This document shows, one piece after another, positions 13,797-21,787 of a DNA stretch of 33,500 nucleotides (position 1 is the first letter of the stretch; every line of letters begins with the position of its first letter). The stretch comes from DASQUP01 sp035641235 (lineage in GTDB: Bacteria > Actinomycetota > CADDZG01 > WHSQ01): assembly GCA_035641235.1 (NCBI GenBank), contig DASQUP010000276.1, positions 1-33,500 of the forward strand, in the 5' to 3' direction. The notes beneath the pieces were generated by a model. The model ran no database searches. It saw only the letters and a program-made list of their open reading frames with translations, and was not told the DNA's origin. The position numbers were made by a program, and so were the translations under genes.

Positions 13797-15710
13797 ATGC
13801 TCTGGACGTTGCCCCTCGCGCCTCTAGCGATTGCCGCCCTCGTGCCGGTCTTCGGTCGCTCGCGGCGCGCACTCGGCGCGCCGGCCGTCGGAGTGACTTT
13901 GTTCGTGCTTGCCGTCGCCGCGGTGCTCGTGGCCACCGGGAGTTCTTCGTCGGAGTTCCGGTGGAGCGCTCAACTCGAGCTCAGCGCCGATCTCGTGGGA
14001 TTTAGTCGAGTGATGGCGATCCTCGTACCGGGCGTGGCCACTCCCATCATCGCTTACGCCGCGGCCACGGAATCGGAGGGCCGGAGGCGACTAATCGCGC
14101 TGATGGTTGCGTTTGTAGGGGCCATGGAGCTGTTGGTGCTCGCGGCAGACTTCTTGACGCTGCTGATTGCGTGGGAGCTTGTCGGCGCTTTCTCGTGGGC
14201 ATTGATCGGCCATTCCTGGCGGGATGCCACCAACGTCAAGTCTGCCGCGCATGCTTTCGTCACAACTCGGTTCGGAGATCTAGGGATCTATCTGGCGGCA
14301 GGTCTTTCGTTTGCGGCCACGGGTTCGCTGTCCTTCGAGTCCCTCGACGGGGCCGATGGCGTGCGGCTGTCCGTCATCGCCGGGGCACTTGTCGTGGCGG
14401 CAGCGGCGAAGTCGGCTCAGGTTCCTTTTTCTCCATGGCTCTTTTCGGCAATGGCCGGACCCACACCCGTATCGGCGCTGCTGCATTCCGCGACGATGGT
14501 TGCCGCGGGGGCGTACATCCTCGTTCGACTGGCGCCGTCGTTTGAGTCCGTGAGCTGGTTCGGTCCCGCCGTCGCGGTGGTCGGGATCGTCACAGCAATT
14601 GCCGGGGGAGTTGTGGCCGCAACGCAGTCACATATCAAGCGCGCCCTGGCCGGCTCGACGTCCGCTCAGTACGGGTTGATGTTCGTGGCCGTGGGTGCCG
14701 GTTCGACCGCTGCGGCCGGCGCGCACCTCGTCACGCACGCCGCCTTCAAGTCGCTGCTCTTTCTGGCAGCGGGAGTTGCCATTCACGCAGCCAGATCGAA
14801 CGAGCTGCGGGAAATGCAGCTCGGTGAGCGGCTTCCGAGAGCCGCGGGACTCGCAGCGGTTGGTGCCCTTGCGCTGGCAGCGGTGCCGCCTTTGGGCGGA
14901 GCGTGGACGAAAGAAGAAGTCGTGGCCGCGGCAGTCCACGATTCGGCGTGGCTTGGGGCCGCGGTGTTTGCCGCCGGGTGGCTGAGTGCTTTGTATGCGG
15001 GCCGCTGGCAACTGCTTGCGTACGGTCCGGGCTCCAGAGAAGGAGCCTCCGACTACCGGCCGGGTGCGACGGAGATGTCGTCGCTGGGGGTCCTGGCCGC
15101 CGCCTCGGTAGTTCTCGGGCTTCTGTGGCTGCCGGGTGCAAGCCGGACGGTCGAGGATGCCACGGGCGGGGGTCTGGTGGGCTCCCAAGTGTGGGAATTC
15201 GGTCTTGCCATCGGGCTCGTGGCCCTGGCTGCCGCGGCAGTAGCGGCGCTGCACCGCGCAGGACGCCTCTCCACGTTGGGCCTTCCACGATCCTTGCTCG
15301 CGTTCACAGCGAACTGGTGGGGCCTACCGGTCGCCGCTAAGGCGGTCGTTGTCGATCCCGTTCTCGCGTTGTCGCGCGCTCTCGCGCGTTTTGATGACCT
15401 CGTCATCGACGCCGGAGTACAAGCTGCTGCGGCCGCCGCGGCACTCGCTTCGAGACTGCTCGCGTGGAGGGGCGAGATCACCATCGACGGGCTGGTGCGC
15501 GCGGTTGCGGCGAGCACCCTGTTGGCCGCTAGCGGCTCACGCTCGGCCGATGAACGCGGGGTCGACGGTGCCGTCGAGGGCTTGGCCGGTGGCATCGGCA
15601 CAACGGGACGAAAGAGCCGCCTGCTGCAGACCGGCCTTTCGCATCACTACTACGTCGTTGTGGCGGCGGGCCTAGTGGTTCTCGTGGGGGTGCTGGCACT
15701 TGTCCGTTAA
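13797..15710 (+). CDS. nuoL: NADH-quinone oxidoreductase subunit L-like protein
   Basis: This is a 637-residue antiporter-like subunit with about 14 to 16 TM helices. Conserved pump features are visible: the TM5 Glu in LLIAWELVGAFSWALIGHSW, the TM7 Lys in AAAAKSAQVPFSPWLFSAMAGPTPVSALLHSATMVAAGAY, His/Lys in QSHIKRALAGSTSAQYGLM, and Lys in PLGGAWTKEEVV. The C-terminal region holds an amphipathic stretch (about 500-600) and a last TM helix, as in the lateral helix of NuoL. The start is an ATG 7 nt after nuoK. A 49-nt hairpin separates it from nuoM, the only sizeable gap among the nuo genes. Confidence 0.93.
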   Translation: MLWTLPLAPLAIAALVPVFGRSRRALGAPAVGVTLFVLAVAAVLVATGSSSSEFRWSAQLELSADLVGFSRVMAILVPGVATPIIAYAAATESEGRRRLIALMVAFVGAMELLVLAADFLTLLIAWELVGAFSWALIGHSWRDATNVKSAAHAFVTTRFGDLGIYLAAGLSFAATGSLSFESLDGADGVRLSVIAGALVVAAAAKSAQVPFSPWLFSAMAGPTPVSALLHSATMVAAGAYILVRLAPSFESVSWFGPAVAVVGIVTAIAGGVVAATQSHIKRALAGSTSAQYGLMFVAVGAGSTAAAGAHLVTHAAFKSLLFLAAGVAIHAARSNELREMQLGERLPRAAGLAAVGALALAAVPPLGGAWTKEEVVAAAVHDSAWLGAAVFAAGWLSALYAGRWQLLAYGPGSREGASDYRPGATEMSSLGVLAAASVVLGLLWLPGASRTVEDATGGGLVGSQVWEFGLAIGLVALAAAAVAALHRAGRLSTLGLPRSLLAFTANWWGLPVAAKAVVVDPVLALSRALARFDDLVIDAGVQAAAAAAALASRLLAWRGEITIDGLVRAVAASTLLAASGSRSADERGVDGAVEGLAGGIGTTGRKSRLLQTGLSHHYYVVVAAGLVVLVGVLALVR

Positions 15711-15713
15711 CCC

Positions 15714-15762
15714 GTTCTTTTCTTCTCTGACCGTCTCCAAGACGGCTACAGAAGAAAAGAAC
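15714..15762 (+). other. Intercistronic hairpin between nuoL and nuoM
   Basis: A perfect 13-bp stem (GTTCTTTTCTTCT at 15714-15726 with AGAAGAAAAGAAC at 15750-15762) encloses a 4x4 internal loop. A second 5-bp stem (CCGTC/GACGG) has a 5-nt loop. It begins three bases after the nuoL stop and ends nine bases before the nuoM ribosome-binding site. It could be a processing site, an mRNA stabiliser or a weak terminator. Confidence 0.8.
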
Positions 15763-15782
15763 CAGCGTGCTGGAGGAATTGC

Positions 15783-17273
15783 GTGCTGACTGTTGCGATA
15801 TTCGTGCCGATAGTTGCGGCGATCGTGCTGGCTCTGCGGCCGAATCCCGAGGGCGACGCTGCAACGACGCGGCTCAGGGCGATCGCCGCCGGGATCTCGG
15901 CGATCCCTCTGGTGATCATGGTCGTTGCCTGGATTCGTTTTGACGGGAGCGAGGGCTTCGATCTGATCGAGTCCGTGCGCTGGATTCCTACGCTGGGCGT
16001 CGGCTACAAGGTCGGCGTCGATGGCGTCTCGCTGCCGCTCGCGGCAATGACCGCCCTGGTTTTTGTCGCGTCCATCATCTATCCGGTCGACTTCAAGGGC
16101 CGGGCCCGGCAGTACTTCGCACTGATGCTCTTTCTCGAGGGCGTTTCTCTCGGGCTCTTCCTAGCGCTCGATCTATTCCTCTTTTTCGTGTTCTGGGATC
16201 TCAGCCTCGTCGGCATGTATTTCCTAATCGGCGCGTGGGGTCATGGCGACGCGCAACGGAGCGCGCTCAAGTTCTTCATCTACACCTTGGCCGGCTCGCT
16301 CGCGCTGCTGCTTGGGATCATCGGCCTCTATCTGGCGAGCGATCCCCGCACCTTCGACATGGAAGCCCTGATCGCGCAACAGCCCCTTCCTGCTCGGGGT
16401 CTCTACTCGAGTCTTGTTTTCCTCGGGTTCTTCCTGGGGTTTGCCATCAAGACTCCGCTCGTCCCCTTCCACACATGGCTCCCTCCGGCTCACGTCGATG
16501 CTCCGGCGCCCGCATCAGCCATTCTGGCCGGGGTCCTGCTGAAAATGGGCACCTACGGTTTTGTGCGCGTGCTCCTCACCATGATGCCGGGCACATTCGA
16601 GCGGTTTGCATTTCCGATCGGTGTCATCGCCGTGGTGTCTATCGTGTACGGGGCACTTGTGGCGCTTGCACAAACCAACATCAAACGATTGATCGCCTAC
16701 ACGAGCGTCAACCACATGGGTTACGTGCTTCTCGGTGTCGCCGCGGCGGCCGCGGCCGTCTCGGGTGAAGCCGATTCCCAGAAAGTCGCGCTTACGGGTG
16801 CAACGGTTGAGATGATCGCTCACGGACTCATCACCGGCGCACTGTTCCTGATCAGCGGTTCGATCCTCGCTCGTGGGCACACGTACGAGATGGACGAGTT
16901 CGGAGGGCTCGCAAGCCGTGCGCCGACCCTGACCGGCGTAACCGTGGTGGCCGCCTTCGCGAGCCTCGGGTTGCCGAGTCTTGCCGGCTTCGTTGCGGAG
17001 TTTCAGGTGTTTACCGGGACCCTCTCCATATATCCGTGGCTCGCCGGAATCGGTCTGGTCGGGATCGTCATAACGGCCGCTCTCTTCCTACGAATGCTTC
17101 AGAAGTTGTTCCTGGGCTCCCTTCCAGAAAAATGGATCCGCTTCCCCGATCTTGATCGGGCAGAGACCGCTGCACTTGGAGGGCTTCTCGCGCTTGTCGT
17201 CGTCATCGGCATAACGCCGGCATGGCTGCTCGACGTTATCGATTCAACCGCAGGGAGGTTGCTGGGCAATTGA
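15783..17273 (+). CDS. nuoM: NADH-quinone oxidoreductase subunit M-like protein
   Basis: This is a 496-residue antiporter-like subunit with about 14 TM helices. Family signatures are FVFWDLSLVGMYFLIGAWG (the Glu of the usual WE-SLIP motif is Asp here), AIKTPLVPFHTWLPPAHVDAPAPASAILAGVLLKMGTYG with the pump Lys, and NIKRLIAYTSVNHMGYVLLG. The start is GTG at 15783, with a strong GGAGG six bases upstream. Its stop overlaps the nuoN start by one base (TGATG). Confidence 0.96.
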   Translation: MLTVAIFVPIVAAIVLALRPNPEGDAATTRLRAIAAGISAIPLVIMVVAWIRFDGSEGFDLIESVRWIPTLGVGYKVGVDGVSLPLAAMTALVFVASIIYPVDFKGRARQYFALMLFLEGVSLGLFLALDLFLFFVFWDLSLVGMYFLIGAWGHGDAQRSALKFFIYTLAGSLALLLGIIGLYLASDPRTFDMEALIAQQPLPARGLYSSLVFLGFFLGFAIKTPLVPFHTWLPPAHVDAPAPASAILAGVLLKMGTYGFVRVLLTMMPGTFERFAFPIGVIAVVSIVYGALVALAQTNIKRLIAYTSVNHMGYVLLGVAAAAAAVSGEADSQKVALTGATVEMIAHGLITGALFLISGSILARGHTYEMDEFGGLASRAPTLTGVTVVAAFASLGLPSLAGFVAEFQVFTGTLSIYPWLAGIGLVGIVITAALFLRMLQKLFLGSLPEKWIRFPDLDRAETAALGGLLALVVVIGITPAWLLDVIDSTAGRLLGN

Positions 17274-18691
17274 TGGGCATGGAGGTCGGCGACCTACTTC
17301 CTGAACTCATCGTTTTGGTGGGCGGGGTCTTCGTGCTCCTGTATGCGCTGTTTGCTCCTTCGCGCCTGCAGGACCTCGCGCCGTGGATCGCTCTCGTCGT
17401 GGTCGCCGGAGCCTTCGCCGCCTCGATAGAGATGCTCCTGGCCGGACCCGAAACACTCATCTTCTTTGACACCTATTCAACGGACGCAACCGCGGTCTGG
17501 GGGAAACTCATCGTGCTGACTGCAACCGCCGCGGTCGTCGTCTTTTCCGCGCCCTGGTTCCGTACCGATCCACGCAGAGGTGAGTACTACACCCTGCTGC
17601 TCTTCTCGGCGCTCGGGGCCATTCTTCTTGCCGGGGCGACGGATCTCATGGAGCTCGTCATGGCGATCCTGGTGTCCTCGGCAAGCGGTTATGTCCTGGC
17701 CGCGTACCATCGGACCTCTCGTCCGGCGTCCGAGGCCGCGATGAAGTACTTCCTGCTCGGCGCACTCACGAACGCAGGCATGTTGATGGGCGTCGCGCTC
17801 CTGTTTGGGCTTGCCGGTACAACGACGTTCATGGGTTTGAGAGAGGGGCTCGCGCCCGGCGGCACTGCGGTTGTTGGGGGAGCAGCCCTGGTTATTGCGG
17901 CCCTCGCCTTCAAGATGGGGTCGGTTCCAGTACACCAGTGGATGCCGGACCTCGCAGACGGCGCGCCGGCGCCGGTGGCTGCATTCATAACGGTCGCGCC
18001 GAAGGTGGGAGGTCTCATTGCCCTTGCGCGGTTTGTGATGGTCCTTCCCGAAACCGAGGTGGGATGGCGGCCCCTAGTAGCGGTGCTCGCCGCGGTGACG
18101 ATGTCACTCGGGAACCTGGCTGCGTTGTGGCAAACCGATGTGCGCCGGCTGCTTGGGTGGTCGGCCGTTTCACAGACCGGTTACGGCCTCATGGGTGTGG
18201 TTGCTCTGGGGCGCACTGACCTGGCCGTGCCCTCCATACTGTTCTTTCTCGCGGCCTATGTGCTTGCCAATGTCGCTGCTTTCGGCGTCGTCGTGGAGCT
18301 CCGCGGTCGCGCCGCGCTTGATCAGTACCGTGGGCTGGCACGAGCTCGACCTCTGCTGGCGGCCGTGCTGGTCGTCGCGTTTCTTTCGTTCATCGGGATC
18401 CCGCCTCTTGCCGGATTCGACGCCAAACTCGCGCTTTTCGCCGTTGCGATCGACGCCAACTACTCGTGGCTCGCGGGCCTCGCCGTCGTTAACACGGTGG
18501 TTTCGATCGCGTACTACGCCCGGGTTATGGCGCCGATGTACTTCGATGGTCTGCCGTCCCCGGAGCCCGTGCCGGTCTTGGGGGCCGGCGCGGCAGCGGC
18601 GACCGTCGCATGCGCGGCGGGAGTGATCGTGGCCGGCATCTGGGCCGAGCCGCTCTTCCGCTCGTTCATGGACGCCGGTCTGCTGCCCTAG
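17273..18691 (+). CDS. nuoN: NADH-quinone oxidoreductase subunit N-like protein
   Basis: This is a 472-residue antiporter-like subunit with about 14 TM helices. Visible motifs are the TM7 Lys in LAFKMGSVPVHQWMPDLADGAPAPVAAFITVAPKVGG, TDVRRLLGWSAVSQTGYGLMG, and SFIGIPPLAGFDAKLALF. LMELVMAILVSSASGYVLAAY holds the TM5 Glu. The ATG at 17273 shares a base with the nuoM stop; another ATG lies at 17279. This is the last gene of the cluster. Its stop TAG is the reverse complement of the stop of the convergent kinase-like gene (shared CTAG), so no terminator separates them. Confidence 0.95.
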   Translation: MGMEVGDLLPELIVLVGGVFVLLYALFAPSRLQDLAPWIALVVVAGAFAASIEMLLAGPETLIFFDTYSTDATAVWGKLIVLTATAAVVVFSAPWFRTDPRRGEYYTLLLFSALGAILLAGATDLMELVMAILVSSASGYVLAAYHRTSRPASEAAMKYFLLGALTNAGMLMGVALLFGLAGTTTFMGLREGLAPGGTAVVGGAALVIAALAFKMGSVPVHQWMPDLADGAPAPVAAFITVAPKVGGLIALARFVMVLPETEVGWRPLVAVLAAVTMSLGNLAALWQTDVRRLLGWSAVSQTGYGLMGVVALGRTDLAVPSILFFLAAYVLANVAAFGVVVELRGRAALDQYRGLARARPLLAAVLVVAFLSFIGIPPLAGFDAKLALFAVAIDANYSWLAGLAVVNTVVSIAYYARVMAPMYFDGLPSPEPVPVLGAGAAAATVACAAGVIVAGIWAEPLFRSFMDAGLLP

Positions 18692-19197
18692 CCGCGGCCG
18701 GCTTCATTCCCTTCGCCCCCGTCCGTTGCATTTTCGCCGCCCAAAGCTGCGAATGGAATGGACATCTCCTCGACCTCGAAACCGCCGTTTCCGTCGACCC
18801 GCGCAACGAGAAGTTGATCGAAGCCTTCCCGCTTCTCCGGCGGCTCGAGTCCCTTGTGGGTCCTCACAATTGATCCCGGAAGGACTCGCTCCTTCGGCGG
18901 ACGGCCGAGGTTGCGCGTAATCGCATCTCCCACTGGAGTTTCGAAGTAGTAGCTCGCCAGTCGGAAGCCGGCTTCGAGTGCCGGCTCCGTGTATCTCCTC
19001 CGAGATTCGATCGTGGGGTTCGTGTTGTCGACCACGAAGCGCTGCTTGGCTTCGAGGCAGGCCTGTAGCAGGATCTCTTCGCGCTTGCGGGTACGGAGCA
19101 TGTCGAGGTTTATCCGAACGTGCGTGTCTCCGAAGCGTTGTTTGTAGAAGGTGCTCTTGCCGCTGCCCTGGATTCCGCAGAAGATGATCGCTTCCAC
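18688..19197 (-). CDS. P-loop AAA/kinase-like ATPase (polynucleotide-kinase-like), 169 residues
   Basis: The protein starts VEAIIFCGIQGSGKSTFY, a Walker A motif (GIQGSGKST) close to the N-terminus. It continues RINLDMLRTRKREE (substrate Asp region) and RFVVDNTNPTIESRRRYTEPALEAGF (Walker B-like VVDNTN). The pattern matches small AAA_33/T4-polynucleotide-kinase-like ATPases, which often phosphorylate nucleic acid ends or small molecules; the substrate is unknown. I chose the GTG at 19197 because the frame upstream overlaps the sigma factor gene and encodes unrelated sequence. It lies 28 nt after the sigma factor gene on the same strand, so they may share a transcript. Confidence 0.85.
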   Translation of the reverse strand: MEAIIFCGIQGSGKSTFYKQRFGDTHVRINLDMLRTRKREEILLQACLEAKQRFVVDNTNPTIESRRRYTEPALEAGFRLASYYFETPVGDAITRNLGRPPKERVLPGSIVRTHKGLEPPEKREGFDQLLVARVDGNGGFEVEEMSIPFAALGGENATDGGEGNEAGRG

Positions 19198-19225
19198 CTG
19201 CGCAGCGTATCCGCCGGACCCGTAT

Positions 19226-20104
19226 CTATGAGCGAGGGCGGACGGAACGAAGCTTCTCGGGGTCGGCGACGATGTCGATCCGTGCGATCCGTCCGTTCGT
19301 GATGCTGAATGCCACCACGCCCATGATCCTGCGTTCCGTTCCGATGACGAGCCCCGCAGCTCCATTGACTATGGCGGGCCGAGCGAGGTGGGCGAATTGA
19401 GGCCCGCGCGCTCGGACCTCGTCGATAACCGCTTTCGACCCGGCGATGGGCGGGCGCGCCGCCGGCGCGATCAAGCCAACGTCGATGCTGAACACGACGT
19501 CCGGATCCAGGATCTCGACCAGTGCTTCGAAGTCCCCCGATCGGGTCGCGCTCAGAAACGCGTCGACCACCTTTCTTTGGGAGCCGATATCTGAGCTCGG
19601 GATCGGTGCTTGGCCGCGAAGGCGCCGTCTTGCTCGACTGGCTAGCTGCCGCGCCGCTGCCGGCTCGCGGTCCAGGATCTCGGCGATGTCGTCGAAGGGG
19701 ACGGCAAACATGTCGTGCAAGACGAACGCGATCCGCTCTGCGGGGCTCAGCTTTTCCAGTACTGCCAGGAGGGCAAGTCCAATCGAGTCGGCGACCACGG
19801 CCTCCTGTTCGGGATCTCTTGCGTCGTCCTCGACTACTACCGGCTCCGGTAGCCATGTGCCGACGTACTCTTCCCGTCGCCTGTGCCTGGCACGCAGCAT
19901 GTCGAGGCAGACACGGCCAACAACTATCGTGAGCCATCCTCGGAGGTTCTCCACCCGCTCCGAATCCGACCGGTGCAACCGGACCCAGCTCTCCTGAACC
20001 GCATCGTCGGCCTCGGTGGTCGACCCGAGCATCCGATAGGCGATGTCGCGCAATTGGGGCCGGAATTCCTCGAACTCCTGCACCAACCACTCGCGATTCT
20101 TCAC
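19226..20104 (-). CDS. ECF41/SigJ-like sigma factor with fused SnoaL-like domain
   Basis: The protein has 292 residues. Sigma region 2 covers about 10-75 (RDIAYRMLGSTTEADDAVQESWVRL) and region 4 about 110-165 (LEKLSPAERIAFVLHDMFAVPFDDIAEILDREPAAARQLASRARRRL). A C-terminal SnoaL/NTF2-like domain (about 175-290) replaces a separate anti-sigma factor. The linker motif WLPEP is present. The DGGGK motif typical of ECF41 is changed to IDVGLI. The fused domain is known to modulate activity in ECF41 members. The start is GTG at 20104. The gene is divergent from an alpha/beta hydrolase gene, whose promoter region contains an ECF41-like motif. Confidence 0.94.
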   Translation of the reverse strand: MKNREWLVQEFEEFRPQLRDIAYRMLGSTTEADDAVQESWVRLHRSDSERVENLRGWLTIVVGRVCLDMLRARHRRREEYVGTWLPEPVVVEDDARDPEQEAVVADSIGLALLAVLEKLSPAERIAFVLHDMFAVPFDDIAEILDREPAAARQLASRARRRLRGQAPIPSSDIGSQRKVVDAFLSATRSGDFEALVEILDPDVVFSIDVGLIAPAARPPIAGSKAVIDEVRARGPQFAHLARPAIVNGAAGLVIGTERRIMGVVAFSITNGRIARIDIVADPEKLRSVRPRS

Positions 20105-20130
20105 GTCACAACTTTCTTTCGGCCGCCGTC
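20104..20130 (+). promoter_or_regulatory. Candidate ECF41 promoter for the alpha/beta hydrolase gene
   Basis: CGTCACA (20104-20110), then 16 nt, then CGTC (20127-20130), lies 30 nt before the hydrolase start. As I recall, ECF41 promoters follow TGTCACA-N15/16-CGTC, so this differs at one base. The -35 part overlaps the sigma factor start codon on the other strand. Confidence 0.55.
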
Positions 20131-20160
20131 ATTCCTATTGACGAATGAAGGCATTGGATC

Positions 20161-21087
20161 GTGACCAGGGAGGAAATGATGGCGCAACTCGATCACATTA
20201 GCGATGGCCACATCGGTGGCGGCACGATAGAGCGACCGGACTGGCTGCCAGAGGCGGAGTGGCCGTTTGAGCTGCGCGCCGTGGAGATAGACGGGCATCG
20301 AGTTCACTTCGTCGACGAGGGTAGCGGACCGGTGCTCCTCTTCGTCCATGCCGGCATGTGGTCCTTTCTCTGGCGCGACGTGATGTTGCGCCTCCGGGAG
20401 GACTTTCGCTGTGTGGCGCTCGATTTCCCCGGCTCCGGACTGTCCGAGGCGCGGCCCGGATACCGGCCCACCCTCTCGGGTCACAGTCGCATCCTCGAGA
20501 AGGTAGTTGATGCCCTCGGCCTCAATGACGCGACGCTTGTTGTCCACGACCTCGGCGGGCCGATTGGGCTGTCGTTTGCCGCCCGGCGCGCCGATTTGAT
20601 CCGAGGAATCGTCGTGTCTCAAGCGTTCGCATGGATACCGGGTGCCGGTTTGCGAGGGATGTTGAGGCTGATGGGGAGCGGCGGCATGCGCCGGTTCATG
20701 AGCCGCACGAATCTGTTGATGAGGGGGACCTCGATGAGGTTCGGCGCCGGTCGCAATTGGGAATCGGGTGCGCGGCGCGCCTTCCTCGGGCCGATGAGGG
20801 AGCGGGCGCGCCGGGCGGTGCCGCACCAGCTCATGCGAGACGCGAGCAGGAACATGACGCTGCTCGCCGCGATCACAGACGGCATCGAGCGCTCGCTGGC
20901 GGATCGGGAGGTGCTGATGATCTTCGGAGCACGTAACGATCCGGGACGTTTCCGGAAGCGATGGAAGGCGCTGTATCCATCGGTGCGCGATGTGGTGGTG
21001 CCGAAGGGCTATCACTTCCCGATGACCGACGACCCGGAACTGTTTGCACAGTCGATCAGGTCGTGGAGGCACGAACGACTGACCTAG
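20161..21087 (+). CDS. Alpha/beta hydrolase, haloalkane-dehalogenase-like
   Basis: The 308-residue protein has an alpha/beta hydrolase fold. The oxyanion region is FVHAGMWSFLWRDV. The nucleophile elbow reads VVHDLGGPIGL with Asp130, the nucleophile type of haloalkane dehalogenases and epoxide hydrolases, not the Ser of esterases. The catalytic His lies in GYHFPMTDDPE near the C-terminus. A halogenated or epoxide substrate is possible but unproven. The start is GTG at 20161; an ATG five codons in is the alternative. It is divergent from the ECF41-like sigma factor and is its most likely target. Confidence 0.9.
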   Translation: MTREEMMAQLDHISDGHIGGGTIERPDWLPEAEWPFELRAVEIDGHRVHFVDEGSGPVLLFVHAGMWSFLWRDVMLRLREDFRCVALDFPGSGLSEARPGYRPTLSGHSRILEKVVDALGLNDATLVVHDLGGPIGLSFAARRADLIRGIVVSQAFAWIPGAGLRGMLRLMGSGGMRRFMSRTNLLMRGTSMRFGAGRNWESGARRAFLGPMRERARRAVPHQLMRDASRNMTLLAAITDGIERSLADREVLMIFGARNDPGRFRKRWKALYPSVRDVVVPKGYHFPMTDDPELFAQSIRSWRHERLT

Positions 21088-21102
21088 TCGAGTCGCTCCG
21101 CT

Positions 21103-21146
21103 GAAATGGCAGTTAGCCACGTTATTTCGTGGTTAATTGCCATTTC
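21103..21146. terminator. Palindromic repeat copy 3 / bidirectional terminator-like hairpin
   Basis: GAAATGGCA (21103-21111) pairs with TGCCATTTC (21138-21146). The inner arms GTTAGCCACG and CGTGGTTAAT also pair, so the RNA forms a continuous 19-bp stem with two G-U pairs and a TTATTT loop. It lies between two convergent genes (hydrolase and TetR). It belongs to the same family as 2705-2749 and 9717-9759. Confidence 0.75.
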
Positions 21147-21160
21147 GGCGAGGGCGCGGG

Positions 21161-21778
21161 TTATTCCGGCGGCGGAACGAGGGCGCGTTTGACGAACTCG
21201 ATCAGCTCTTCCTCTCGCTGGCGGAGCGCGCTGGAGCTGCTGTCCTCTCCTGTCACTACTCGCAGCACGCCGGCCTCGGTCAGCGATCCGACAACCGCGC
21301 CGTAAAGCGTGAACAACAACAGTCCCGGATCCTGCGTTCGGAAACGCCCCTCTCGCATCTCTCGTCCCAGGAACACGATGGCGCGCTTCCGGAGCGGCTC
21401 CAGCTTGGCGGCCACTCGTTCGACGACCTGAGGGCTGTGGCGCGTCGCCTCGCGCGCAAGCAGCGGGAACTGGGGCCACTCTTCGGCCAAACGGAAGATC
21501 GACCGGATCACCGACTCCACCCGTTCCCATCCTTCAGTCGGTTGCATGAGCCCGGCCCTCAACGTTGCTGCGAGCCGGTCCCCGAGTTCATCGATGCAGG
21601 CGTTGAACAGGGCGTCCTTGTTGGGGAAGTAGTAGAGCAATGTCTGCTTGCGAATGCCGTCCGCCTGAGCAACATCGTCGAGCGACGTGCCGTCAAATCC
21701 GCGCGAGCCAAAGAGCCGGCTCGCTTCAAGAATCAGGCGGCGCCGGCGCTCGTCCGGGTTGAGCCGCTCCACCGGCAC
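21161..21778 (-). CDS. TetR/AcrR family transcriptional regulator
   Basis: The 205-residue protein has the TetR helix-turn-helix at the N-terminus: RRLILEASRLFGSRGFDGTSLDDVAQADGIRKQTLLYYFPNKDALF (about residues 12-57). The C-terminal ligand domain is helical and not recognisable by eye. The start is GTG at 21778, nine bases after the PlsC stop. It is therefore the last gene of the five-gene lipid operon and probably represses it. A 16-bp palindrome in front of the first gene of that operon is the candidate operator. Confidence 0.95.
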   Translation of the reverse strand: MPVERLNPDERRRRLILEASRLFGSRGFDGTSLDDVAQADGIRKQTLLYYFPNKDALFNACIDELGDRLAATLRAGLMQPTEGWERVESVIRSIFRLAEEWPQFPLLAREATRHSPQVVERVAAKLEPLRKRAIVFLGREMREGRFRTQDPGLLLFTLYGAVVGSLTEAGVLRVVTGEDSSSSALRQREEELIEFVKRALVPPPE

Positions 21779-21787
21779 GCGCGCCCC

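Noticed and set aside
14628..15254. Long minus-strand open frames inside nuoL (and similar frames elsewhere)
   Set aside because: They are Arg/Pro/Gly-rich shadows produced by high GC in a clearly coding plus-strand gene; no family similarity is visible.
9838..18691. Reading the block as an ordinary complete NADH dehydrogenase (complex I) operon
   Set aside because: Genes for NuoC, E, F, G and I are missing and the NuoB/NuoD-like fusion has no cysteines, so it cannot be a standard NADH:quinone oxidoreductase.
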